Shown: in pieces, positions 44,487 to 51,038 of the stretch | Numbering within the stretch: position 1 is the first letter of the stretch | How the letters are laid out: the number at the start of each line of letters is the position of its first letter | From: Acidobacteriota bacterium | GTDB lineage: Bacteria; Acidobacteriota; Holophagae; Acanthopleuribacterales; Acanthopleuribacteraceae | Reading direction: 5' to 3' | DNA length: 51,038 nucleotides | NCBI GenBank assembly: GCA_030066195.1 | Contig: JASJCB010000028.1 | Coordinates: 1 to 51,038, forward strand | Translations under genes and position numbers: made by a program | The notes under the pieces: generated by a model | Databases searched by the model: none | What the model was told of the DNA's origin: nothing | What the model saw: the letters and a program-made list of their open reading frames with translations, nothing else

Positions 44487-45284
44487 ATGATAAGATTCAC
44501 CACATCCTTAATCAATCTATTTACTTTACTCAGCCTTTTTGCATTAGCGGGATTTGCCCAGGCAACAGAAGGATCGAGCAAAGGAAAAATATTAATGGTG
44601 GCTTCAAGCCCGGCCACGGCTTTGAACGGCTGGTCAGTTGGCGCATGGATCGCGGAAATCAGCCATCCCTACGATGAACTAACCCATGCCGGCTACGATG
44701 TTGAAATCGTCAGCACCAACGGTGGGAAAATTGAGATAGATACTTATTCCGACCCACGACACGAAAGTGGTTATTCAGCTAAAGATATCGTGAGCCTTGG
44801 GTTTCTGCTCAGCCCTTTAACCAGCAAAAAGCTAGAAAACACACCATCAATATCGGACGTGAACCCCAATAATTACCAAGCAATCGTCTTGGCCGGTGGT
44901 TTAGCCCCCATGTTCACTTATCGAGAGAACAAAAAGTTGCAAGATCTTATCATGAATTTCTACGATAGTGGGAAACCGACGGCACTTCTGTGTCACGGTG
45001 TTGCTGCGCTAGTCGATATCAAACTGCCAAATGGTAAGTACTTTGTAGAAGGCAAAAGGGTAACTGGTTTTTCACTTTATGAAGATAAAGAAGTTGAAAA
45101 AGCGACTAACAGCAAGATGTTCGATTGGTATGTAGAGGAGGCTTTGACAAAGCGTGGAGCTAAATATATGGAAAATGGACCGGGCGCCGATTTTGCAATT
45201 CAAGACGGCAACTTAATTACCGGCCAACAACAATACAGTGGACGCAGCGCAGCACGGCTTGTATTGCAGCAGTTGTCAAATTGA
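44487..45284 (+). CDS. Exported DJ-1/PfpI family protein
   Basis: 265 aa. A signal peptide (hydrophobic core LINLFTLLSLFALAGFAQA, cleavage near 26) predicts export. The DJ-1/PfpI (class I glutamine amidotransferase-like) fold shows KILMVASSPAT, WIAEISHPYDEL (E57), QAIVLAGGLAPMF, and the nucleophile elbow ALLCHGVAAL (C169-H170). The family includes glyoxalase III/deglycase-like and chaperone proteins that deal with reactive carbonyl or oxidative stress. It is the first gene of a run of four on the plus strand, divergent from LysR. Confidence 0.85.
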   Translation: MIRFTTSLINLFTLLSLFALAGFAQATEGSSKGKILMVASSPATALNGWSVGAWIAEISHPYDELTHAGYDVEIVSTNGGKIEIDTYSDPRHESGYSAKDIVSLGFLLSPLTSKKLENTPSISDVNPNNYQAIVLAGGLAPMFTYRENKKLQDLIMNFYDSGKPTALLCHGVAALVDIKLPNGKYFVEGKRVTGFSLYEDKEVEKATNSKMFDWYVEEALTKRGAKYMENGPGADFAIQDGNLITGQQQYSGRSAARLVLQQLSN

Positions 45285-45393
45285 AGCCGTTATTTCGTTC
45301 AGTAGACGCTTCAACAAATAGAAGTAGGAAAGTTCACGTACTATGTTTAAAACGACGGCATTTAGAGCCTAATTAGAAAATAGGAGTTCCACT

Positions 45394-46263
45394 TTGCGCG
45401 AAGAATCAGTTTACAAACCTCCTAAGGTTTGGAAATGGGAGCAGGGAGACAGCGGTTCTTTTTCCAACAGCTTCAACAGACCTACCGCCGGTGCTACCCA
45501 CGAGAAGAAACTGCCGGCCGGAAAACATACTTTTCAAGTCTATTCAATGGCAACCCCAAACGGCATAAAAATCGCTATCATGTTTGAAGAACTGTTGACA
45601 CTGGGGCACACCGGCGCAGAATATGACGCCTACATGATTAAGATTGGCGAGGGAGATCAATTCGGCAGTGACTTTGTTGGTATCAACCCCAACTCAAAAA
45701 TTCCGGCCATGATCGATAACAGTACGTCCCCGCCGCTTCGTCTTTTCGAATCGGGCTCGATGCTCCTATATCTTGCCGACAAATTCAACGCCCTTATCCC
45801 AGTTGATCCGGCAAAACGTGCGGAATGCCTGAACTGGGTATTTTGGCAAGTCGGCAGCGCGCCCTATGTTGGTGGTGGTTTTGGTCATTTCTATGCATAT
45901 GCCCCGGTGAAAATGAAATATCCCATTGACCGGTTTACCACAGAGGTGAAGCGTCAACTGGATGTGCTGGATCGTCATCTCGCCGATAAAAATTTTATTT
46001 GTGGTGATGAATATACGATTGCAGACATCATGATTTGGCCTTGGTATGGACAACTGGTTCTCAACATTCTTTACGAAGCGGCAGAGTTTTTGGACACGGC
46101 GCTCTACAAAAACGTGAATCGATGGGCACAACACATTTCTTCAAGAGACGCGGTAAAACGCGGTCGTATGGTGAATCGTGCCTGGGGTCCACTTGATGGG
46201 CAACTACATGAACGCCACGATGCCGGTGATTTTCAAGCAAAGACACAGGACAAAATCGGCTAA
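45394..46263 (+). CDS. yghU: Glutathione-dependent disulfide-bond oxidoreductase, YghU-type GST
   Basis: 289 aa. Start is TTG 45394, supported by TAGGAG 7 nt upstream. It is strongly YghU-like along its length: YKPPKVWKWEQGDSGSF, GATHEKKLPAGKHTFQVYS, TPNGIKIAIMFEELL, VGINPNSKIPAMID, LFESGSMLLYLADKF, then GGGFGHFYAYAPVKMKY, DEYTIADIMIWPWYG and QLHERHDAGDF at the end. The N-terminal thioredoxin-like and C-terminal helical GST domains are complete. YghU binds two glutathiones and reduces disulfides and peroxides. It is 109 bp downstream of the DJ-1 gene and 34 bp upstream of the SDR gene. Confidence 0.94.
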   Translation: MREESVYKPPKVWKWEQGDSGSFSNSFNRPTAGATHEKKLPAGKHTFQVYSMATPNGIKIAIMFEELLTLGHTGAEYDAYMIKIGEGDQFGSDFVGINPNSKIPAMIDNSTSPPLRLFESGSMLLYLADKFNALIPVDPAKRAECLNWVFWQVGSAPYVGGGFGHFYAYAPVKMKYPIDRFTTEVKRQLDVLDRHLADKNFICGDEYTIADIMIWPWYGQLVLNILYEAAEFLDTALYKNVNRWAQHISSRDAVKRGRMVNRAWGPLDGQLHERHDAGDFQAKTQDKIG

Positions 46264-46297
46264 AATTCAACAGCCGACGTGCAATAAGGATTTAACG

Positions 46298-47032
46298 ATG
46301 AAAACAGCGTTGGTAACCGGCGCCTACAAAGGTTTAGGGCTTGAATGGTGCAGGCAACTGGGTAAAAAAGGCTACACTGTTATATTAACGGCTCGTCGCT
46401 TGGGCAAAGCACAAGCAGCCGCAGACGAATTAGTCAAAGAAGGTTTAACGATCCTCCCCAAGGCAGTTGATGTTGCAAAGGAAGCTCAAATAACCAACCT
46501 GGCTGCCGAAGTAGGAAAAGAATTTGGACATCTCGACGTATTGGTGAACAACGCCGGTATCAACTCAAAGGATAACCCGGACGAACTTGTCGTAAGAAAA
46601 AGCACCTTCCTGTCTGAATTAGATCCGGAAGAAATTCTCAAACATATCAGCATCAATAGTATCTCGCCAATTTTGATGGTGAAACATTTTAGAAAGCTTT
46701 TGAATAAGTCTGACAGACCCATGGTCGTCAGTATTTCATCATGGCTGGGCAGTATTACAACTAAAGATTCAATGCGTGGACATTATAGCTATTGCACATC
46801 GAAGACAGCACTGAACATGATGAATCGCGCAATGTCCATCGAGCTGAGAGAGGAAGGCATCATATCCATTGTTGTCAACCCCGGTTGGGTGCAAACCGAT
46901 ATGGGCGGGCAAAAAGCCGACTTAACACCTGAGCAATCCGTTGGCGGGTTGATAGAAAACGTTCTTGAAAAAATAACAATCGAAGATACCGGTAGTTTTT
47001 ATCAGTGGAATGGAACAAAGCACCCCTGGTAG
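46298..47032 (+). CDS. Short-chain dehydrogenase/reductase
   Basis: 244 aa from ATG 46298 (AAGGA about 7 nt upstream). NAD(P)-binding TGAYKGLG at 8-15 (TGxxxGxG), VLVNNAG, catalytic Ser in SISSWLG, and YCTSK (YxxxK) are all present, followed by NPGWVQTDMGG, typical of classical SDRs of the CsgA/sniffer-like carbonyl reductase type. It would reduce a carbonyl or oxidise an alcohol with NAD(P)(H) in the cytosol. Its place behind YghU suggests carbonyl or quinone detoxification. Confidence 0.9.
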   Translation: MKTALVTGAYKGLGLEWCRQLGKKGYTVILTARRLGKAQAAADELVKEGLTILPKAVDVAKEAQITNLAAEVGKEFGHLDVLVNNAGINSKDNPDELVVRKSTFLSELDPEEILKHISINSISPILMVKHFRKLLNKSDRPMVVSISSWLGSITTKDSMRGHYSYCTSKTALNMMNRAMSIELREEGIISIVVNPGWVQTDMGGQKADLTPEQSVGGLIENVLEKITIEDTGSFYQWNGTKHPW

Positions 47033-47111
47033 GCGCCCAGCAGCTGATCTTTTTCTGATAAGCTGCTCATCATTCGTCAATTTTCGGAGAATCATCCGGC
47101 TCGAGGAAGAA

Positions 47112-47405
47112 ATGTTTATCGTTCAAGTCTACATCAAGGTAAAACCAGATTGCATTGAAGCATTTAAACAAGCGTCCATTGAGAACGCGCATGACAGTAT
47201 TGAAGAGCCCGGAATCGATCGCTTCGAGTTGATTCAATCTGAGACAGACCACACTGCATTTGTACTGACAGAGATTTATGGCAGTATCGAAGATCAAGCC
47301 AAACACAAGGAAACCGCGCATTTTAAAAACTGGCAAACGGCGGTAGATTCGATGATGGCTGAACCTCGGTATGCGGTGAAGTATCAGCGTGTATTCCCCA
47401 CCTAA
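47112..47405 (+). CDS. Antibiotic biosynthesis monooxygenase (ABM) domain protein
   Basis: 97 aa from ATG 47112 (GAGGAAGA upstream); a longer in-frame start inside the SDR gene was not chosen. FIVQVYIKVKPDCIEAFKQASIENAHDSIEEPGI, shown here as FIVQVYIKVK and ENAHDSIEEPG, with YGSIEDQAKHKETAHFKNW, fits the dimeric ferredoxin-like ABM fold (YgiN/LsrG type). Relatives are quinol monooxygenases or isomerases of small metabolites. It is the last gene of the putative stress operon. Confidence 0.83.
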   Translation: MFIVQVYIKVKPDCIEAFKQASIENAHDSIEEPGIDRFELIQSETDHTAFVLTEIYGSIEDQAKHKETAHFKNWQTAVDSMMAEPRYAVKYQRVFPT

Positions 47406-47441
47406 GATGGTTGATGCCAAAAGGTGGGCCGCGCTCGATGT

Positions 47442-48467
47442 TCAGAGCCGACGTTGCGTAGCCAAAATTGCTTTCAGAATGTCATGCGAGCGTCGCTGTC
47501 CGTGCCTTTGTCCGTAAGCCCGTGACATGACGGACACCACCAGGCCGAATTCAGGAATCACATAAATTTTGTTGCCGCCGTTACCGGAAGCAAAAGACAC
47601 TTCGATGGGGCGATCGTCCAATGAGTATACTTGATGATACCAATAATAGCCGTATCCGCTCGCATAGGGATCACTATCGGAAATATCGAACCGAGGCTTC
47701 AGGCTTTCGTCGATCCACTCGCTGCTCACCACCCGGCGACCGTTATATGTTCCGCCATTCAGGACCAGCTCGCCGATGCGCGCAAAACCTGGAGCGGTCA
47801 GGAATAGGTTGCCCTGCCCTTTGGTCTGTCCTGCCCGGTCTTCCTGCCAGTCCCATCGTTCGATCTTCAGCGGTTCAAAGAGGTTGGCGCGCGCAAAATC
47901 TTCCAGGCCGCTGACGACGGCGCGTTCGATCACGATGCCGGCGATGTAAGCTGCCAGGGAATTGTAGCGATACCGCGTGCCCGGTTCCTCCGCGCCGGGA
48001 ACCGACATTGCGAAAGAGAGCGGGTCGTCCGCCGCGTCCAGGTTATCCTCATATCCGGGAGATTCCGGATCATTACCGTCCGCGGCCAGTCCGGTACGCA
48101 TGGTCAGCACGTCCGCAAGGCGAACCGGGCCGATGGCGCTCCCTCCGGCGTCGGGCCAGTATTTCGAGACAGGATCGTCGAGACTTTCAATCGCTCCCTG
48201 ATCGAGGGCAATTCCAAAAAGCAGTGAAGTCACACTTTTACCCGCCGACCTTACGTCAACCAGAGTCCGTCGATCACCGCCGTTATAATATCGCTCTACG
48301 ACCGGTACACCATTTTGGATGACGATGATGGAATGCAGATCGCCGTGCTCATCGTTTTCGAAGGCGGTCAATACAGACCGTAGGTCGGAGTTTACACGAT
48401 CTTCGACCGGACCACATGAAGCACAAACGGTGATCGCTGCTACGACGGCAATTCGAAAAGTGTTCAA
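47442..48467 (-). CDS. Serine hydrolase, class C β-lactamase/esterase family, exported
   Basis: 341 aa from TTG 48467, chosen because GGGAG lies 7 nt upstream and this start puts a signal sequence (NTFRIAVVAAITVCASC) at the very N-terminus, with a lipoprotein-like Cys. An upstream ATG at 48551 would add 28 residues without a Shine-Dalgarno. The active site is S-A-G-K (SxxK, S74/K77), then YRYNS (YxN) and ASGNGGNKI near the C-terminus. The group includes EstB esterases, 6-aminohexanoate-dimer hydrolase and penicillin-binding-protein-like enzymes. The substrate is unknown. It converges on the ABM gene. Confidence 0.86.
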   Translation of the reverse strand: MNTFRIAVVAAITVCASCGPVEDRVNSDLRSVLTAFENDEHGDLHSIIVIQNGVPVVERYYNGGDRRTLVDVRSAGKSVTSLLFGIALDQGAIESLDDPVSKYWPDAGGSAIGPVRLADVLTMRTGLAADGNDPESPGYEDNLDAADDPLSFAMSVPGAEEPGTRYRYNSLAAYIAGIVIERAVVSGLEDFARANLFEPLKIERWDWQEDRAGQTKGQGNLFLTAPGFARIGELVLNGGTYNGRRVVSSEWIDESLKPRFDISDSDPYASGYGYYWYHQVYSLDDRPIEVSFASGNGGNKIYVIPEFGLVVSVMSRAYGQRHGQRRSHDILKAILATQRRL

Positions 48468-48742
48468 TGGGCTACTCCCGCGAATTCCAGGTTGAATGGT
48501 GACAAAAGCGATAACGTCGGACGGCGAGGGTTTGTTTCTTAAATTCGTCATTTTTCATTCACGATCGTGCGAGGCCCGCTTCGTTTTCTCTGAGTTGGAG
48601 TGCCAAAGCTTTCATCTGGAATGCCGGGGATCGGGTTCCTAAACTATGTTGGAGCCCCTCTCAAGCCTGTCGATAGCAAACAAACCAAGCACAAGAAGAG
48701 ATAAGGTCTGCACCCCAACCTTGTCAGCAGGTCTATTCGAAA

Positions 48743-48755
48743 TTCCTATTAGGAA
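48743..48755. promoter_or_regulatory. Operator-like palindrome before the toxin-antitoxin pair
   Basis: TTCCTATTAGGAA is a perfect dyad around one central T, 50 bp upstream of the antitoxin start. TATGAT (48760-48765) just after it could be the -10 element. RHH antitoxins normally bind such sites to repress their own operon. Confidence 0.5.
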
Positions 48756-48804
48756 ATCCTATGATAAGGCATTATATTTAGAGATAATGGGTGAAGGCGA
48801 GGGT

Positions 48805-49041
48805 ATGATGGCCAATACGATCAGTGTCCATTTCAACGACAGTGAGAAAACGGAATTAGACGAGTTGGATAAACTCGCACAAGCGTTCGGTATGTCGCGA
48901 AGCCAGGTGATCAAGCAAGGTATCTCTTTAGTTGTAAAGCGGTTGAAAACCCGTCAGTGGCGGGAATCCATGCTTGCCTTATCCGGTAGCATTGCTGAAG
49001 ACGAGCTGGATATCGGACGCAATGACGAGATTGTGCGATGA
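48805..49041 (+). CDS. Ribbon-helix-helix antitoxin (CopG/VapB-like)
   Basis: 78 aa from ATG 48805 (GAGGG close upstream; ATG 48808 is an alternative). The N-terminal strand ANTISVHFNDSE, then ELDELDKLAQAFGMSRSQVIKQGI, gives the RHH DNA-binding fold; the C-terminal part is acidic and would wrap the toxin. Its stop overlaps the toxin start by 4 nt (ATGA), so the two are co-translated. It should neutralise the PIN toxin and autoregulate from the palindrome upstream. Confidence 0.85.
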   Translation: MMANTISVHFNDSEKTELDELDKLAQAFGMSRSQVIKQGISLVVKRLKTRQWRESMLALSGSIAEDELDIGRNDEIVR

Positions 49042-49451
49042 CCCGGCGATTCCTTTTGGATACGGATGTCATTTCGCTCTATCTGAAGGGACACATGCCG
49101 CGACTCTCCGACTTGATAAAAAAGCTCGGCTATGGACAGCTATACACCACAAGTATCAACGTTCATGAACTGTGGCGAGGATTATTCAAACGAAAAGGCA
49201 GCAACACATCGCCTTTGGCCCTCTTCCTCGAAGGTGTTATCATACTCCCCCTGAGTGGATATAGCGCCCGATCGGCAGCTCGGATTACGCAGGATTTACG
49301 GGATCATGGGAAGCCTGTCGGTTCAGGAGGTTTTCCCGGCGAAGCGGACTGTTTGATCGCCGCAATTGCCTTGGAACACGAGTGCACCCTGGTAACGCGG
49401 AATGAGAAACACTTTCGGCCCATTCCCAACCTGCCCCTTGAAATTTGGTAA
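49038..49451 (+). CDS. vapC: PIN-domain ribonuclease toxin (VapC-like)
   Basis: 137 aa with the acidic PIN residues D8 (FLLDTDVIS), E44 (NVHELWRG), D104 (GEADCLIAA) and the TRNEKHF segment. VapC toxins are Mg-dependent RNases that cleave tRNA or rRNA. It is translationally coupled to the RHH antitoxin, the usual arrangement of a type II system. Confidence 0.9.
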   Translation: MTRRFLLDTDVISLYLKGHMPRLSDLIKKLGYGQLYTTSINVHELWRGLFKRKGSNTSPLALFLEGVIILPLSGYSARSAARITQDLRDHGKPVGSGGFPGEADCLIAAIALEHECTLVTRNEKHFRPIPNLPLEIW

Positions 49452-49644
49452 CCAATTTTTTCCCACTCCTCATGGCAAGAGGTTGGGCCTTGCCCTATGA
49501 GTTCGATATTCCCCTCGGTGATTAGGCTACCCGCTATTCGGGTGGATGATGTCTTTTTCCGATTTTCAAGACTTGGTGCTTGGTAGATATACTACTTTTT
49601 TAACAAAAACAATCTTATGGATTGTTGAGTGACGAGCTGCCTCG

Positions 49645-50140
49645 TAAGTGATCAACTTTTGTGCCCAAAAGCCCTGTTTTTGACCGGCAATGGGGAACTT
49701 TTCCCGGGAACAGGTATCCTCGAGCGTCGCGATACCGGTTCCGTTCTTGGGAACGGGACTGGTTTCAGACCCACAAGGTGGTCCTGTTCCCGGGGTTGGT
49801 GCTACCCTGCCGGCGGTGAGGTGGTTCCAATCCCGGAAATGGGCTCAATGAATTGCCAACCCCGGTTGTTTTTCTGAGAATGGGACCTTTCGGTTGCCTA
49901 CCGCCGGGGTCTTTTTCGGGCGGCAAGTTGTGAAAATTTCCAGGTTCAGTTCTTATCTCGGGGTTTGATACACCCTTTTCGGGTTTACCCTGCCTTAATT
50001 TTGTCCGGAAAATGTCGGTTTAGACATTTTCAGGCGGGATATTTGGGTTGGACGTTGTGTTTTGGAATTCTACAATACCGGTGCTCGGAAATGGTGCTCC
50101 ATTTGCTGACGTGGGTAGTCCTTTATCCGGGAATGGAGGC
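49645..50140 (+). repeat. Dispersed intergenic element, copy 2
   Basis: Plus strand matches the minus strand of about 2420-2930 by eye over about 500 bp, for example GGTTCCGTTCT(T/C)GGGAAC, GGTTCCAATCCCGGAAA versus GCTTCCAATCCCGGAAA, CCCCGGTTGTTTTT versus CCCGGGTTGTTTTTT, and AGTTGTGAAA in both. Contains several GGGAACGG/TTCCCGGG boxes. No credible gene is inside. Confidence 0.6.
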
Positions 50141-50463
50141 GGGTTACCCGGAGCGTTGCCTCTCGGAGAATTGAACTGAGGCCGGGCCGGAACCAGGTCG
50201 CAAAGATGAACGGAGTCTTGGGGCCGTCTTTGTCCTCGGAGATATCGCCCGCCCCTACCCGCTCGGGTGGTGGTAAGGCGCATGCCCGTAACGGGTGGAT
50301 TGCCCTCTCCAGCGCCGTTAGGTTTCGCATGGTTTGCATGGAAGTAACTTGCTGTCGCGCAATAAAATATGGTACCATTCAGGGAATTTAAACAAATTGA
50401 GTCCGCACGCTTTCTCTGCCGGAAACGGTGGTGCGCGTCCAGAAAAACGGAGGAGGTTGGGAC
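50141..50463. other. Intergenic stretch before the PSD-like gene
   Basis: No gene or RNA is recognised. An inverted CCCGCTCGGG-type box occurs near 50255-50270. The end of the stretch provides AGGAGG at 50451-50456 for the following gene; TATGGTACC near 50368 may be part of a promoter, but this is uncertain. Confidence 0.5.
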
Positions 50464-51038
50464 ATGGGCTTCAAACTACCCACTGCCAAAAAATGGGACA
50501 AACACGACAAGGAAAAAAAGAAGAAACTTTTCGATGATCTGGCCAAATTGCTCCCTGACGGCACCATGACCAAGACCGGCGCTCTGGTCACCGGCGCACT
50601 TGCAGAAGTCTGCAATCCGCTGCAAACCCCCGACACGGAACGGGGTACGTTTTGGCGCCCGTACCGGGACGGCGTGAAAAAGTTACATCATTTCTTCGCC
50701 AAATGGCTGGAGTACAACCCAGGTCCGGCCAATCCCGGTTTATACATCGAGTACTGGGACTACCTGGCGAACACACACTCGGGTCTCGAGCTGACCAACG
50801 CGGATCGGAAATTCAAAAAGTGGTTCGTCCGCTTCCTCAACCTGCGGGGCGTCTGGCTCAGCAGCACGTCGTCCACAACCACGCTTGCCCAATGGGGGGC
50901 CTACAAGGGCACTGCCGAGCATCCCTTCAACATCAACGACTACATTATCCCGAAAGGTGGGTTCAAGTCCTTCAATCAATTTTTTCTTCGCAATGTGAAA
51001 CCGACTCTCCGGCCCCTGTGCGCTCACAAAAGCGAAAC
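50464..51038 (+). CDS. Phosphatidylserine decarboxylase family protein, 5' part
   Basis: An open frame from ATG 50464 (AGGAGG 7 nt upstream) runs off the window after 191 codons without a stop. The start MGFKLPTAKKWDKHDKE is charged; then comes a helical region with FFAKWLEYNPG, LANTHSGLELTNADRKFKKW and LRGVWLSSTSST. The last part, INDYIIPKGGFKSFNQFF then LRNVKPTLRPL, matches the conserved SFNxFFxRxLKPxxRP entry of phosphatidylserine decarboxylases. The pyruvoyl-forming LGST-type motif would be beyond the edge. The long N-terminal extension resembles PSD-related enzymes acting on amino acids, such as tryptophan-decarboxylase-like members. Whether it decarboxylates a lipid or a free amino acid cannot be told. 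Confidence 0.78.
   Translation, partial: MGFKLPTAKKWDKHDKEKKKKLFDDLAKLLPDGTMTKTGALVTGALAEVCNPLQTPDTERGTFWRPYRDGVKKLHHFFAKWLEYNPGPANPGLYIEYWDYLANTHSGLELTNADRKFKKWFVRFLNLRGVWLSSTSSTTTLAQWGAYKGTAEHPFNINDYIIPKGGFKSFNQFFLRNVKPTLRPLCAHKSE

Noticed and set aside
49629..49877. 82 aa ORF
   Set aside because: Falls inside dispersed repeat copy 2; Pro/Gly/Arg-rich translation of the repeat boxes.

Overview
The window comes from a Gram-negative-type bacterium with high GC in its core genes and much secondary metabolism. Secreted genes carry ordinary signal peptides, TTG and GTG starts are frequent, and one 24.4 kb gene encodes a lipopeptide synthetase. The mix of a pinensin-type lanthipeptide leader, a dockerin-tailed MauG-like cytochrome and a fatty-acid-initiated giant NRPS would fit an Acidobacteriota or a myxobacterium-like organism. 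No rRNA or other marker gene is present, so this placement is a weak inference.

Left end (1-3230): four tandem units of 249-255 bp. On the minus strand, three of them encode near-identical 42-43 aa Cys/Ser-rich peptides, each with its own Shine-Dalgarno and each followed by a hairpin; the fourth is a decayed copy. This looks like a multi-copy RiPP precursor cassette (lanthipeptide-like core SISLFCSGTC), with any maturation genes beyond the left edge. It is followed by 1.4 kb without supported genes, a ~500 bp dispersed repeat (a second copy lies inverted near the right end) and an IS1380 transposase remnant.

3235-14800: a translationally coupled P-loop ATPase/TPR pair; a Uma2-family protein just downstream of a 47 aa pinensin-like lanthipeptide precursor; a secreted di-haem peroxidase/MauG-like protein; a cysteine-dioxygenase-like cupin; a three-gene operon (NSAR/OSBS enolase, D-aminoacylase-like amidohydrolase, GNAT acyltransferase) that could interconvert D- and L-amino acids through N-acyl intermediates; and an Rpn-type PD-(D/E)XK protein with a duplicated C-terminus.

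14800-18470: a membrane 7TMR-DISM/PAS histidine kinase, then an 1.1 kb intergenic region with eight 43 bp tandem repeats containing dyads and three copies of a palindromic operator-like site upstream of the NRPS.

18474-42908: one uninterrupted 8144-residue ORF, FAAL-ACP-(C-A-PCP)x7, without epimerase, thioesterase or reductase domain. It would N-acylate and assemble a linear lipoheptapeptide; residue 3 is predicted to be Ser, and module 4 has an unusual adenylation pocket. No transporter, MbtH, PPTase or release enzyme lies within the window.

42975-49451: a lower-GC accessory segment with a LysR regulator, an IS21 istA remnant, a divergent stress/detoxification set (DJ-1/PfpI, YghU-type GST, SDR, ABM monooxygenase), a serine hydrolase, and a RHH antitoxin/PIN toxin pair. 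The window closes with the second dispersed repeat and the 5' part of a phosphatidylserine-decarboxylase-family gene that runs off the end.
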